A DNA stretch of 64,000 nt from Gilliamella sp. Lep-s35. GTDB lineage: Bacteria; Pseudomonadota; Gammaproteobacteria; Enterobacterales; Orbaceae. Every line of letters begins with the position of its first letter. The stretch's first letter is position 1. The DNA lies in contig NZ_WTEX01000004.1 in NCBI RefSeq assembly GCF_009795845.1, positions 1 to 64,000 of the forward strand, read 5' to 3'. The notes under the pieces are model-generated. The model made no database searches, was not told the DNA's origin, and saw nothing but the letters and a program-made list of their open reading frames with translations. Made by a program: the position numbers and the translations under genes. Below are positions 48,297-58,212 of the stretch, piece by piece.

Positions 48297-48317
48297 AAAT
48301 GATAATAAATATCATTT
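48297..48317 (-). promoter_or_regulatory. Palindromic operator candidate upstream of nikA
   Basis: A perfect inverted repeat AAATGATA-ATAAA-TATCATTT lies 50 bp before the nikA start. It resembles Fur-type boxes (GATAAT-rich). It does not match the E. coli NikR operator (GTATGA-N16-TCATAC). Confidence 0.4.
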
Positions 48318-48603
48318 GATTTTTTTATTATAGATCTCCTGAAAAATATTATTTATAGAAAAACGCTGAGTTATTTACACATCAATAATTAAAATAACTC
48401 TCTAAAAACGCATAAGACGTTTTCCCTTGAATCGCTAAATAATTGCTGATTATACTAAATCCCAATTCAAAATTCGTATCACGATTTCGATTATCTTATT
48501 TGTTTGTGAATAGGCTAGTTTGATGAATTTCTGATTGGTACAGTAGGGTATTACGCAGTTTACTTAAACAGACATTTTATCTAAACAAATAAAGATTGCA
48601 TCA

Positions 48604-48648
48604 TTTTGTCAAAAAGTTTCAGGAGTGTACTACGTTTATGTAAAAAAC
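48604..48648 (+). repeat. Dispersed intergenic repeat, copy 6
   Basis: TTTTGTCAAAAAGTTTCAGG, then TACGTTTATGTAAAAAAC. It lies in the 554-bp gap 48247-48800, which otherwise holds the nikA operator, an A/T-rich inverted repeat (GAGTTATTT / AAATAACTC, 48368-48400), a weak hairpin AAAACG/CGTTTT near 48415, and the rhlE promoter. No gene was seen. Confidence 0.8.
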
Positions 48649-48732
48649 TATTTAAATAGGTAGGATAACACATTTGATGTAATAGCGATTTTGTTTATAA
48701 AATTAGTTAAGCGCTAATATTATTTAAATAGT

Positions 48733-48762
48733 CAGACATTTATTATTGAATTGCTTTATAAT
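48733..48762 (+). promoter_or_regulatory. Promoter candidate of rhlE
   Basis: A perfect -10 TATAAT (48757-48762) with a -35-like CAGACA (48733-48738, 4/6) at 18 bp spacing, 39 bp before the rhlE ATG. Confidence 0.5.
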
Positions 48763-48800
48763 GGATATGAATAATTTATTTTTCATTTTAGGAATATTTC

Positions 48801-50117
48801 ATGTCATTTGACTCTCTTGGTTTAGATACCGAGATTTTAAAAGCAATTCACGAACAGAACTACACAACACCAACTCCCATTCAACAACAAGCTATTCCCG
48901 TTATTTTATCAGGCAACGATCTGATGGCCAGTGCGCAAACAGGAACAGGAAAGACGGCTGGCTTTGGTTTGCCCATTTTGCAAAAACTGTTTATTCAACA
49001 AGCTCAAAATAGCAATAAAGCAGGTGCCCAAAAAGGCAAACGTCCGTTATATGCCTTGATTTTAGCCCCAACGCGTGAGCTGGCTGCGCAAATAGGCGAA
49101 AATATCCGCTATTATAGCCGTTATTTGCCCATTCGTTCGTTAGTGGTCTTTGGTGGTGTGAGTATTAATCCACAAATGATGAAGTTACGCGGTGGTGTTG
49201 ATGTTTTGATTGCAACACCAGGGCGCTTGCTTGATTTAGTACAACAAAATGCGGTGGATCTTGCTACTGTTAAAATGTTGGTGTTGGATGAAGCCGATCG
49301 TATGTTAGACATGGGCTTTATTCATGATATTCGCCGTGTGATCGCTAAGTTGCCTAAAAAACGCCAAAATTTAATGTTTTCAGCAACATTTTCAAGCGAA
49401 ATAAAAGCCTTAGCCGAAACAATTTTACATTCACCAAAATTGATTGAGGTTGCTAAAACCAATAGTGCTTCAGAGCAGATCACGCAATATGTACATCGGG
49501 TTGATAAACGTCGTAAGCGTGAGTTACTTTCTTATTTAATTGGTAAAAATCAGTGGCAACAAGTGCTAATCTTTACTCGCACCAAATACGGCGCTAATCA
49601 TTTGGCAGATCAATTAACCAAAGATGGCATTAAGGCTGCTGCAATTCATGGTAATAAAAGCCAAGGTGCTCGCACTAAAGCGTTAGCCGATTTTAAAACA
49701 GGGCAAATTAGGGCGTTAGTGGCAACCGATATTGCTGCTCGTGGGCTTGATATTGAGTTATTGCCTTATGTTGTTAATTATGAATTACCACAAGTTGCTG
49801 AAGATTATGTGCATCGTATTGGTCGAACAGGACGTGCGCAAAATCAAGGACAAGCTATTTCATTAGTTTGTATTGATGAACTTCCACAACTAAAAGCGAT
49901 TGAAAAGTTGATTAAAAGGTCAATTCCTGAGCTAACCACACAAGGATTTGAAGTCGATCCTAAAATAAAACCAGAGCCTGTTAAAAAATCGTCAGCAAGG
50001 CGAACTGGGCCAAAAAGAGCAAGTTCAACAACAAACCGATCGTCGCAACCGAAGCAAAATAGTGTAAAATCCGCTAACAGACAACATTATACTAGAAATA
50101 AACAAACGAATATTTAA
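48801..50117 (+). CDS. rhlE: DEAD-box RNA helicase RhlE
   Basis: ATP-dependent RNA helicase taking part in ribosome assembly. The 438-residue protein has Q motif [12 protein letters not shown], Walker [12 protein letters not shown], motif [16 protein letters not shown] (FSATFSSEI) and motif [15 protein letters not shown]. The region after residue 385 is basic and Ser/Arg/Asn-rich, the usual RhlE tail. The subgroup call (RhlE rather than SrmB or DeaD) is from length and the [14 protein letters not shown] start. It is followed by yggL after 20 bp. Confidence 0.92.
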   Translation: MSFDSLGLDTEILKAIHEQNYTTPTPIQQQAIPVILSGNDLMASAQTGTGKTAGFGLPILQKLFIQQAQNSNKAGAQKGKRPLYALILAPTRELAAQIGENIRYYSRYLPIRSLVVFGGVSINPQMMKLRGGVDVLIATPGRLLDLVQQNAVDLATVKMLVLDEADRMLDMGFIHDIRRVIAKLPKKRQNLMFSATFSSEIKALAETILHSPKLIEVAKTNSASEQITQYVHRVDKRRKRELLSYLIGKNQWQQVLIFTRTKYGANHLADQLTKDGIKAAAIHGNKSQGARTKALADFKTGQIRALVATDIAARGLDIELLPYVVNYELPQVAEDYVHRIGRTGRAQNQGQAISLVCIDELPQLKAIEKLIKRSIPELTTQGFEVDPKIKPEPVKKSSARRTGPKRASSTTNRSSQPKQNSVKSANRQHYTRNKQTNI

Positions 50118-50137
50118 TAGAAAAGAAGGAAATGATT

Positions 50138-50473
50138 ATGGTTAATCGTAGTAGACGTTTACGAAAAAAATTACACATCGACGAGTTTAAAGAATTAGGT
50201 TTTACTGTTAGTTGGTCTTTTGACGAAGGTACAACTGAAGAAACCTTAGATAATATTGTTGATCAATTTATTCTTGAAGCTATTCAACCAAATGGTTTAG
50301 CTTATGAGGGTAGTGGTTATTTGAATTGGAAAGGTATTATTTGTACTCAAAAACTCGGCAACTGTACTGATGAACATCGTGACATTGTCACAAAATGGCT
50401 TGAAAGTCACGGCTTAAAAAATGTCAAAACCAGTCCACTTATCGATATTTGGTGGGATGAGTTAGAGTTTTAA
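50138..50473 (+). CDS. yggL: YggL-family (DUF469) ribosome-associated protein
   Basis: 111-residue DUF469 protein. The start at 50138 is preferred over the ATG at 50132, since AAGGAA then lies 8 bp upstream. The family start is NRSRRLRKKLHIDEFKELGF, and EGSGYLNWKGIICTQK and a Trp-Trp-Asp C-terminus also match E. coli YggL (108). The E. coli protein has been found associated with the 50S ribosomal subunit. It is downstream of rhlE in the same direction and possibly cotranscribed. A stem (TAGCCAC/GTGGCTA, 50501-50518) follows. Confidence 0.92.
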   Translation: MVNRSRRLRKKLHIDEFKELGFTVSWSFDEGTTEETLDNIVDQFILEAIQPNGLAYEGSGYLNWKGIICTQKLGNCTDEHRDIVTKWLESHGLKNVKTSPLIDIWWDELEF

Positions 50474-50500
50474 TTTGCTAAGCAATTAATTGAAATAAGT

Positions 50501-50518
50501 TAGCCACTGATGTGGCTA
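50501..50518 (+). terminator. Weak stem-loop after yggL
   Basis: TAGCCAC-TGAT-GTGGCTA, a perfect 7-bp stem 28 bp after the yggL stop. The T-run is poor (TTCCTCG), so termination is doubtful. Confidence 0.4.
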
Positions 50519-50530
50519 TTCCTCGTTAAA

Positions 50531-50567
50531 CTTTATTAAACTTTATTAATCTTTATTAATCTTTATG
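50531..50567 (+). repeat. 10-bp tandem repeat (CTTTATTAAT)x4
   Basis: Four consecutive 10-bp units, CTTTATTAAA, CTTTATTAAT, CTTTATTAAT and CTTTATGAAA, about 150 bp before the second adhesin-domain gene. The remainder of the 50474-50718 gap holds no gene. Confidence 0.85.
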
Positions 50568-50718
50568 AAATAATTACTGAATTTATTTGTTTTTTCCTAT
50601 ATCCTAGCCTCGTTATTAATTCAATTATTATAAGTGGTATGTTTTTTAATTAATATCATAAATATTAATTGATGGAGTTTATAAAAACAGCAAATTAAAT
50701 AATGGATTGCAATATAAG

Positions 50719-52317
50719 ATGGATAATGATAGAATGAAGGTGATAACAAGCACACAAGCACACAACAAGGTTTGAACAACTAAAATTATCTCTAAATAAA
50801 CTCTTAAAGCGTTTATTATCTGTTTATAGTAATTTGTCTAAAGGTATTAATGATTATTTAATCTTCATAAAAATAGTACCTATTGGAATGAAGACTTTAG
50901 CTTTTGGGTTGCTTATCTTGTTAGGTATTAACAACAGCTATGCCGCTTTATCAGCGACGAGTTCAGCAGTGATTCATGGTAATTCACCTTATATTAGATT
51001 AAATGGTTCTGCAATTAATGATTTAACCGATCTGTTAAGTTTTGAAAAAACGAATAGTTCGAAAGGCTTAATGATAATTACTCCATCGAACAATGAAGTT
51101 ATTTATGCTCATAGTGGAGACAAATTTAATCAATTTATTACAAAAGTTGTTGCTGATGGACAACCAAATCATTTGTCAGATATTGTGGGGGTAAGTTATG
51201 CTGATGATGATGGTGATTTCGCTCATTTAACTATGGGAATAACAGGTACTTTAACTGCTACTTGGCGATATCAACAGCCAGATGGTACGATAAGAACGTT
51301 ATCTGCTGATGAATTAAAAAACAAATTAGATTCATGTCAAAGCCATATCAATTGACGATTAGTGCTAGTAATGTTAAGGTGCAATCTGAATATGGCATAC
51401 CATCTGAACATGCTTATGGTAGTCTTAGTAAAACGTATACAATAAAAGTTGATGATTTCAAAGTTTGCTATATAAAACCTGCTAGTTTACAAATTTATGA
51501 TGCTTCTGGTGTTGGTGAAAACACATGTACTAATAAAGAAAATTGTAAATTTGTTGGCGGTTATAACCCTAGCGTTTTCTTCCCTAATGAGGGGTTTTCG
51601 GCTTTGGCTCCTACTAAATTCCCCACAACGGCTTTTGATCAAGCAAAATTCACTTTAAGAATGAGTAACAAACAGAGTGATTATATTTATACATCAAGTA
51701 ATCCGAATTTAGTCTCAATAAGTAATGTAGCAGGAAGTGAAGGTGTTGTTACCTTTAATTCATCCGTTCATCCCAATTTACCTTTTAATGTAACCTTAAC
51801 AGCAAGGACAAAACCCAATATAATAACGCCTTCAAAAACGTCTATTTATTCTTTTACCATTAATAAATGGATACGAGCACTTCCTCCAACACAATATAAA
51901 ACAGAGCAGTATTTAGATACTGGAAATGGTATTTTCCCTGCAGCTAATGCTTGTGCTGGACGTGATTTAGGGATGATTAGTGCAGAAGAAGCGGCAAGTT
52001 ATTTTTATTCACCAATGGAACTTAGTAATGCTCCAAGTGCATCGACAGCTGTAACAGAGAATGGAACTGGATCATTTCCTAAATGGGTGCATAATCAAAA
52101 AGCTAGATTATCTCGAGATATAGATGGGACGTTTTATGGTGAGTGGGGGAATTTGTATAAAGGATATCCTCAAAGTGGTTTTGATTTATCTCGAGGATGC
52201 ACTTGGAGTAGTCAGGCGTATACAAATAGAGTTATATTTGGCATTAATGTCCAAAATGGTTATGTTGGTTATAATGTGCTTAAAAATAATGGATGCACTC
52301 CCGTTTGTCGAAAATAG
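50719..52317 (+). pseudogene. Adhesin-domain gene in off state, doubly out of frame
   Basis: From ATG 50719 (or 50734) the frame reads MDNDRMKVITSTQAH and stops at TGA 50773. One further unit of the 8-bp repeat would join it to the open frame that begins TTRFEQLKLSLNKLLKRLL. That frame continues through a signal peptide (MKTLAFGLLILLGINNSYA, Met codon 50888) to a first exported region ending near 51330. An A6 run near 51318 that should be A7 then shifts the frame to SKPYQLTISASNVKVQSEYG. The final part has an adhesion domain (KFPTTAFDQAKFTLRMSN) and a C-terminal domain (AANACAGRDLG, YGEWGNLYKGY) ending at 52317. The intact protein would have about 530 residues. Confidence 0.7.
50748..50763 (+). 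repeat. 8-bp tandem repeat (AAGCACAC)x2 at gene start
   Basis: Two perfect AAGCACAC units, followed by AACAAGG, 14-29 bp after the possible ATG at 50734. Three (or zero) units would keep the start codon in frame with the signal peptide; two units give an early stop. Confidence 0.7.
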
Positions 52318-52368
52318 CATCGATAAAAAGATACTTTATCATTGAATGAAAATTATTAATATAACAGG

Positions 52369-52402
52369 AAATAGCCACATTATTATTAGTGGCTATTTTT
52401 AT
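52369..52402. terminator. Bidirectional terminator between the adhesin gene and ybiT
   Basis: A perfect 10-bp stem (AAATAGCCAC / GTGGCTATTT) with a 10-nt loop runs into TTTTATTTAT on the plus strand. It serves the plus-strand gene and possibly the convergent ybiT, whose stop is 11 bp away. Confidence 0.8.
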
Positions 52403-52412
52403 TTATAACTGA

Positions 52413-54005
52413 TTATTCAATCCCTTGGCTACGCAAGTAATCCTCATAATTACCTGTGTAATCAATGACTTTTTCAGCTGTAATTTCAACAATGCGTGTT
52501 GCCAATGAACTAACAAATTCGCGATCGTGTGAAACAAAAAATAGCGTGCCTTGATAAAGCTCTAATGCCATATTGAGTGATTCAATCGATTCCATATCTA
52601 AATGGTTAGTTGGTTCGTCCATAACAATAATGTTAGGACGTTGCATCATCAATTTACCAAATAACATACGTCCTTTTTCACCGCCAGATAGGACTTTAAC
52701 TTGCTTTTTAATATCATCTTGTGAAAATAACAATCGACCTAAAATACTACGTACAGCTTGCTCGTCGTCAGTTGGCTGCTTCCATTGGCTCATCCAGTCA
52801 AATACCGTTAAATCGCCTTCAAATTCGTATTCGTGATCTTGAGCATAATAACCAATATTGGCATTTTCAGACCATTTTATATCGCCTTGTTCGGGAATAA
52901 GCTCGCCCATTAGCGTTTTTAATAATGTGGTTTTACCAATACCATTAGTCCCTAAAATAGCCACTTTTTCGCCCACTTCGACCATTAGGTTTAAGTTTTT
53001 AAATAGTGGACCATTATCAAAACCTTTGGTTAGCTTTTCAACAACAAGCGCATTACGGAATAGTTTCTTATCTTGTTCAAAACGAATAAATGGATTTTGA
53101 CGGCTAGAGGCCTTGACTTCTTCTAATTTGATTTTTTCAATTTGTTTTGCGCGCGAAGTTGCTTGTTTTGATTTAGACGCATTGGCACTAAATCGACTAA
53201 CAAAAGATTGTAGCTCACTAATTTGTGCTTTCTTTTTGGCATTGTCGGCTAACAAACGCTCTCTCGCTTGCGTTGATGCGGTCATGTAATCGTCGTAGTT
53301 ACCTGGATAGATGCGCAATTCACCATAATCTAAATCTGCCATATGGGTACAGACCATATTCAAAAAATGGCGGTCATGCGAAATAATAATCATGGTGCTT
53401 TCACGTTGGTTTAGGGTGTCTTCAAGCCAGCGAATTGTATCAATATCTAAGTTATTGGTTGGTTCATCAAGCAATAATATATCAGGATTTGAAAATAGGG
53501 CTTGTGCCAATAATACACGCAGTTTCCAACCAGGAGCAACTTCGCTCATTAAACCATAGTGTTTTTCAATTGGAATACCAACGCCTAATAATAATTCACC
53601 CGCACGAGCTTCGGCGCTATAACCATCCATTTCGGCATATTGGGTTTCCAAATCAGCGACCTTAAAACCATCATCTTCACTCATTTCAGGAAGTGAGTAA
53701 ATGCGATCACGTTCTTGCTTAATCTGCCATAATTCGGTATGCCCCATAATTACGGTATCAAGCACGGTAAACTCTTCAAACGCAAATTGGTCTTGGCGTA
53801 ACTTACCTAATCGCTCATGTGGATCTAAAGCAACATTGCCAGATGTTGGCACTAAATCGCCACCAATAATCTTCATAAAAGTTGATTTACCGCTACCATT
53901 GGCACCAATTAAACCATAACGATTGCCATTACCGAATTTAACCGAGATATTTTCAAATAATGGCTTACTGCCAAATTGCATTGTGATGTTATTTGTACTT
54001 AACAC
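52413..54005 (-). CDS. ybiT: ABC-F ATPase YbiT
   Basis: Soluble ABC-F protein that acts on the ribosome rather than in a membrane. At 530 residues it equals E. coli YbiT. Two ABC domains are present: Walker [14 protein letters not shown] with [14 protein letters not shown], and [16 protein letters not shown] with [13 protein letters not shown] and [14 protein letters not shown]. They are joined by a long charged linker (about residues 240-300) that in ABC-F proteins reaches the tRNA P site. The C-terminus ends right after the second domain. Monocistronic. Confidence 0.95.
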   Translation of the reverse strand: MLSTNNITMQFGSKPLFENISVKFGNGNRYGLIGANGSGKSTFMKIIGGDLVPTSGNVALDPHERLGKLRQDQFAFEEFTVLDTVIMGHTELWQIKQERDRIYSLPEMSEDDGFKVADLETQYAEMDGYSAEARAGELLLGVGIPIEKHYGLMSEVAPGWKLRVLLAQALFSNPDILLLDEPTNNLDIDTIRWLEDTLNQRESTMIIISHDRHFLNMVCTHMADLDYGELRIYPGNYDDYMTASTQARERLLADNAKKKAQISELQSFVSRFSANASKSKQATSRAKQIEKIKLEEVKASSRQNPFIRFEQDKKLFRNALVVEKLTKGFDNGPLFKNLNLMVEVGEKVAILGTNGIGKTTLLKTLMGELIPEQGDIKWSENANIGYYAQDHEYEFEGDLTVFDWMSQWKQPTDDEQAVRSILGRLLFSQDDIKKQVKVLSGGEKGRMLFGKLMMQRPNIIVMDEPTNHLDMESIESLNMALELYQGTLFFVSHDREFVSSLATRIVEITAEKVIDYTGNYEDYLRSQGIE

Positions 54006-54311
54006 TAGAATTTACTCTCTTTAACATGCGCTTTACTCACAAGTAATAATTAGCCTTTGAGTAAAGTCGCGGAAATATCAATTGGCGCATATTATGCCAT
54101 AATAAAACTTGTTTGAGGATCTTTGATTTGTTGCTATAGAATAAGTTAGGTTTAGTTTTTAATTCATTTATTTTACAATCAAAATATAAGCATGATGAAT
54201 TAACAAATAGACAAAATAGATTAGGTACTAGTAAAGTGATATTATAATGTGTAGAAATTCCTTGCGTTGCTTACTGATTTTTTTGTTTTTTTACTTAAAC
54301 ACTATGCTTTT

Positions 54312-54329
54312 CTGAAACTTTTTGACAAG
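54312..54329 (-). repeat. Dispersed intergenic repeat, copy 7 (partial)
   Basis: The minus strand reads TCTTGTCAAAAAGTTTCAG followed by AAAAGCATAG, sharing the core of the family but a different 3' half, like copy 8. It is in the 556-bp gap 54006-54561, which has no intact gene. Confidence 0.55.
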
Positions 54330-54401
54330 AGTTGAGCTGTTTTTCTTTGTTTAGGTAAAATGTGTGACAATCATATTATTAATCAATAAGTTTACTAAAT
54401 A

Positions 54402-54504
54402 GATCCGCCACAAACGAATGGGTAAGCCGAGAGAGTGATACAAACTTAGAATTGAGATGCGGTATAATCAACAAATATTTAGTGATGCAAAAGATAGAAA
54501 ATAA
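54402..54504 (+). pseudogene. IS481-like transposase scrap
   Basis: Reads PPQTNG-stop-AERVIQT, then with a frame change LRIEMRYNQQIFSDAKDRK and stop. PQTNGKxER.xQTL followed by a Tyr-rich helix is the integrase C-terminal half of IS481-type transposases. Only about 35 codons remain, with an in-frame stop. Confidence 0.45.
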
Positions 54505-54561
54505 AAATTTATTTTGTAATATTTACGAAGCATCAAGACAATTTTGTTGAGTTATACAATT

Positions 54562-54637
<76 letters not shown>

Positions 54638-54649
54638 ATAGGTAAGAAT

Positions 54650-54737
54650 TGGTGCCCGGGGCGAGACTTGAACTCGCACGGCCAAAAAGGCCGAGGGATT
54701 TTAAATCCCTTGTGTCTACCGATTTCACCACCCGGGC
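54650..54737 (-). tRNA. leuZ: tRNA-Leu(UAA)
   Basis: 88-nt class II tRNA including CCA on the minus strand. Acceptor is GCCCGGG/CCCGGGC, anticodon stem AGGGA/TCCCT with loop TTTAAAA (anticodon TAA), long variable arm CGGCC-TTTTT-GGCCG, T-loop TTCAAGT. It is located between pgsA and tRNA-Gly; E. coli leuZ lies in the equivalent cluster. Confidence 0.97.
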
Positions 54738-54943
54738 TCAAAACTAATTACTGAAAGTAATTGCGCTTTGAATGGTGTGCATTTTACCTATCTTATCATT
54801 TCAGTCAACAAAAATTTTAAATTAATTGTTTAATTGCTCAATGTTTGACTTGTTATATATTGAAAATAGCTTATTTTTAATTTTATAGAATAAAAAATGT
54901 AATTTTTAAAATTAAATACTGTATGTAAATGTATTTTAAAAAG

Positions 54944-55498
54944 TTATTCTTCATTAAGTAGATCACTGTGCGCTATCCATAAATATTGTAACATTGATAA
55001 TAAGGTTAAGAATGCTGCAAGAAATAGGGCTGCAAGTCCTGCGTAAATGACCATATCACAAGGTCGCCAAAGTAGCCAAGTTAACGCTGTCATTTGTACA
55101 ATCGTTTTGATTTTGCCAATTGATGAAACAGCAACACTGTTACGTTTGCCAATTTCGGCCATCCATTCACGTAGGGCTGATATGATAATTTCGCGCGAAA
55201 CAATAATAATTGCCGGGATTGAGATCCACCACGCTTGGTAATATTGCGTAATTAAAACTAATGCAATGGTTACCATAATTTTGTCAGCGACGGGATCTAA
55301 AAACGCACCAAACTTAGTGGTTTGACCTAAACGACGGGCAAGATAACCGTCTAATACATCGGTCACCGCAGCAATTAAAAAAATCAATGCAGAAAAAAAG
55401 CCAGACCATCGATGAGGAAATAAATAAAATGCCAACACAAAAAAAGGGATTAAAATAACTCGAAATAATGTTAAGGATGTTGGAAAATTAATTTTCAT
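54944..55498 (-). CDS. pgsA: Phosphatidylglycerophosphate synthase PgsA
   Basis: Inner-membrane CDP-alcohol phosphatidyltransferase making PG-phosphate from CDP-diacylglycerol and glycerol-3-phosphate. The 184-residue protein (182 in E. coli) has the complete family motif D-G-x2-A-R-x8-G-x3-D-x3-D at residues 50-72 ([10 protein letters not shown]...GAFLDPVAD) and about five helices. It follows uvrC by 109 bp in the same direction, the conserved uvrC-pgsA order, with the tRNA genes downstream. Confidence 0.96.
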   Translation of the reverse strand: MKINFPTSLTLFRVILIPFFVLAFYLFPHRWSGFFSALIFLIAAVTDVLDGYLARRLGQTTKFGAFLDPVADKIMVTIALVLITQYYQAWWISIPAIIIVSREIIISALREWMAEIGKRNSVAVSSIGKIKTIVQMTALTWLLWRPCDMVIYAGLAALFLAAFLTLLSMLQYLWIAHSDLLNEE

Positions 55499-55607
55499 GT
55501 GACATAAGCTCTTTTTTTTCTTTATTAATCAATATATTACTGATTATTAAAAAAACAGTATTTTCTTGGCGTTTATGTTGCCTGAAATATGTTATTTTTT
55601 CAATGTG

Positions 55608-57443
55608 TTATTGCTTTAAATTTAGATAAATTTTTTCTGCTAATGGCTTGGATATGCCTTGTACTTGTGCTATTTCGTCAATACTGGCATTTTTTAGCTC
55701 TCTTAATCCGCCAAAATGTTTTAGTAGTGCTTGACGTCTTTTGGCTCCAATGCCTTCAATATGTTCTAGGGCACTATCAGTAAGTTGTTTTGTCCCTTTT
55801 TTGCGTTGCCCAACAATAGCGTGATCGTGCGATGCATTACGAATTTGTTGGATGAGTAATAGTGCAGGGGAGTGATCATCAAGATAATGTCCTGTACCAT
55901 GAGCTTCAAAAAAGAGGGTTTCTAATCCTTCTTTACGATCAGCACCTTTAGCAACACCAATTAGTATAGGATGATTTTTGTTCCAATTTACCTCTAATTG
56001 TTCAAATACCTTTAGAGCTTGATTAAGTTGCCCTTTACCACCGTCAATAAAAATAATATCAGGAATCTTTTCGTCGGGTAGTTCTTTTTTACTGTAACGG
56101 CGCGTTAAGACTTGTTCCATTGCCGCATAATCATCGCCAGGTGTGATACCAGTAATATTATAACGACGGAATTCAGATTTAACAGGTCCTTTATCATCAA
56201 ATACAACACAAGATGCAATCGTGTTTTTACCCATAAAGTGGCTGATATCAAAACATTCCATTCGGTTAATTTTATCGATTCCCAAAAAAGATTTTAATGC
56301 GTCATATCGTTGTTTTATTGTGGAATTTTCTAATAGCTTATTTTTAACTTCAGTTTGAGCGTTTACTGTTGCAATATTGAGTAATTTAAGATTATCTCCT
56401 TTAGGTTCATCAATGAGTTTAACTTGATGCTCTGCAATAAGTGACAGTGTCTCTTCCATTGGTTGTTTATCTGATAATGAAAAATTGAGTAAAATTTTTC
56501 TCGGAATATTTCTATTCTGATTACCTTGTAGATAAAATTGTCCTAAAAAAGTTTCTATAACTTCTTCTAGTTCTGTATTTGATGGTACTTTAGGAAAGTA
56601 TGATCGATGACCAAAAGTTTGTCCGTTACGAATAAACAGTACATAGATACAAGCTAATCCTAATTCATAATGGAATCCAATAACATCAAGATTATCATTA
56701 TTATTGTATATTGCTTGTTTTTCATTAATGTGTTTTATTGCTTGAAGTTGATCACGCAAAACCGCTGCTTTTTCAAAGTTAAGCTCACTACTAGCTTTTT
56801 GCATATCTTCAGTTATTTTTTGTAGTATTTGATCTGATTGACCAGATAAAAATAATCTAACATAGTTAACTTGTTCAAGGTAATCTTCATCACTAACTAG
56901 ACCTGGCACACAAGGGCCTAAGCAGCGCTTAATTTGGTATTGTAGGCAAGGACGTGTTCGATTTCGATAAGTTGAATTTAAGCATTGTCTTATCGGAAAT
57001 GTTTTTTGTAATAAAGTTAATATTTGTTTTACCGCATATCCACTTGGATAAGGCCCAAAAAACTCATCTTTTTTTCGATTTATCGCCCCTCGATAAAGTG
57101 AAAGTTGTGGATGGCGTTCTTTACTTAGTTTTATAAATGGATAACTTTTATCATCTTTTAAAAGTACATTGTATTTGGGCTGATGTTTTTTTATATAAGT
57201 TTGTTCAAGTAGTAATGCTTCGGTTTCGGTATTGGTAATCGTGAATTCGATACGATGGATATGGCTGACTAGCATATCCGTTTTTAATGTTTTTTTGCTG
57301 TTATTAAAGTAGCTTTTTAGTCGATTATTAAGATCTTTGGCTTTTCCCACATAAATAATGGTTTCTTTATCATTAAACATTTGATAAATACCCGGTTTAT
57401 GTGGGACTGTTTTTAAAAAAGAATTTGAATCAAATTGGCTCAT
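55608..57443 (-). CDS. uvrC: UvrABC excinuclease subunit C
   Basis: Makes both incisions in nucleotide-excision repair. The 611-residue product (610 in E. coli) has the N-terminal GIY-YIG nuclease ([20 protein letters not shown], residues 17-36) and a Cys-containing region ([13 protein letters not shown]). The UVR motif contacts UvrB (about 205-235). The RNase H-like second nuclease follows ([34 protein letters not shown]), then two helix-hairpin-helix motifs ([18 protein letters not shown]). Its start is 1 bp after the artM stop, although the functions are unrelated. Confidence 0.97.
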   Translation of the reverse strand: MSQFDSNSFLKTVPHKPGIYQMFNDKETIIYVGKAKDLNNRLKSYFNNSKKTLKTDMLVSHIHRIEFTITNTETEALLLEQTYIKKHQPKYNVLLKDDKSYPFIKLSKERHPQLSLYRGAINRKKDEFFGPYPSGYAVKQILTLLQKTFPIRQCLNSTYRNRTRPCLQYQIKRCLGPCVPGLVSDEDYLEQVNYVRLFLSGQSDQILQKITEDMQKASSELNFEKAAVLRDQLQAIKHINEKQAIYNNNDNLDVIGFHYELGLACIYVLFIRNGQTFGHRSYFPKVPSNTELEEVIETFLGQFYLQGNQNRNIPRKILLNFSLSDKQPMEETLSLIAEHQVKLIDEPKGDNLKLLNIATVNAQTEVKNKLLENSTIKQRYDALKSFLGIDKINRMECFDISHFMGKNTIASCVVFDDKGPVKSEFRRYNITGITPGDDYAAMEQVLTRRYSKKELPDEKIPDIIFIDGGKGQLNQALKVFEQLEVNWNKNHPILIGVAKGADRKEGLETLFFEAHGTGHYLDDHSPALLLIQQIRNASHDHAIVGQRKKGTKQLTDSALEHIEGIGAKRRQALLKHFGGLRELKNASIDEIAQVQGISKPLAEKIYLNLKQ

Positions 57444-57444
57444 A

Positions 57445-58200
57445 TTAGTTTTCGAAAGTGAGGGCTTTTTTCTCTATAATCCTCATAATGGTGCTAAGTA
57501 AGCCATTTATCAAGAGGTAAACTAAGCCAGCAACAATAAAAATAGAAAAATCATAATCCTTACTATTTAATTGGTTGCTATATCCCATAATGTCCATCAC
57601 GGGAATCATCGATGCTAATGCCGTGCCTTTTATAACAAAGACAACCTCATTAGAGTAAGTTGAAAGTGCTCGTTTTAATGCATAAGGTAAAATAACTTTT
57701 AATGTTTGTTTTTTATCCATACCAAGTGCTTCACAAGCTTGCCATTGGCCTTTTGGTAAAGATTTTAGCGCGCCGTAAAAAATTTGCGTAGTATAAGCTG
57801 TACTATTAAGTGTTAAGGCTAAGTATGCACAAAACCAAGGTGATGAAATGAATTTGTAAAATGCAGGTACTTTACTTAATGTTTCAACTATTAAGGTTAA
57901 GTATGCACAAAACCAAGGCGATGAAGCGAATTTATAAAATATAGGTACTTTACTTAACATCTCGCTAAATTGCGATGAGCCATAATAGATTAAAAATAGT
58001 TGTACAAGTAGTGGGGAACCCGTAAATAAAATAATATATGTACGAATCGCTTTCGTTAAAGCATACGAATTTAATGACAATAAACACGATAAAATGATTG
58101 CCAGCAATCCAGCCGATAAAATCCCTAAAATTCCTAAGCTTAATGTATTAGGCAGACCTTGGAGTATGATTTTAAGGTAATAAATAAAAGTATCAAACAT
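57445..58200 (-). CDS. artM: Arginine ABC transporter permease ArtM with internal duplication
   Basis: Membrane subunit of the arginine importer (HisM/GlnP class). It has 251 residues; E. coli ArtM has 222. The excess is explained by a tandem repeat: residues 82-107 ([20 protein letters not shown]...) are repeated at 108-133 ([20 protein letters not shown]...), just before the helix leading to the EAA loop. The EAA-type motif ([25 protein letters not shown]) and the C-terminal KKALTFEN are normal, and the frame is open, so the protein may still work. Last gene of artPIQM. Confidence 0.93.
   Translation of the reverse strand: MFDTFIYYLKIILQGLPNTLSLGILGILSAGLLAIILSCLLSLNSYALTKAIRTYIILFTGSPLLVQLFLIYYGSSQFSEMLSKVPIFYKFASSPWFCAYLTLIVETLSKVPAFYKFISSPWFCAYLALTLNSTAYTTQIFYGALKSLPKGQWQACEALGMDKKQTLKVILPYALKRALSTYSNEVVFVIKGTALASMIPVMDIMGYSNQLNSKDYDFSIFIVAGLVYLLINGLLSTIMRIIEKKALTFEN
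57813..57968 (-). repeat. 78-bp in-frame tandem duplication within artM
   Basis: Two units with period 78 bp (57813-57890 and 57891-57968). About 70 bp of each is nearly identical (AAGTATGCACAAAACCAAGG in both), with a handful of base changes, so the duplication is not brand new. Confidence 0.9.
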
Positions 58201-58212
58201 AATAAGACCTTA

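Noticed and set aside
48368-48400. 9-bp inverted repeat GAGTTATTT/AAATAACTC
   Set aside because: A/T-rich with a 15-nt loop and no T-run; not enough to call a terminator or operator.
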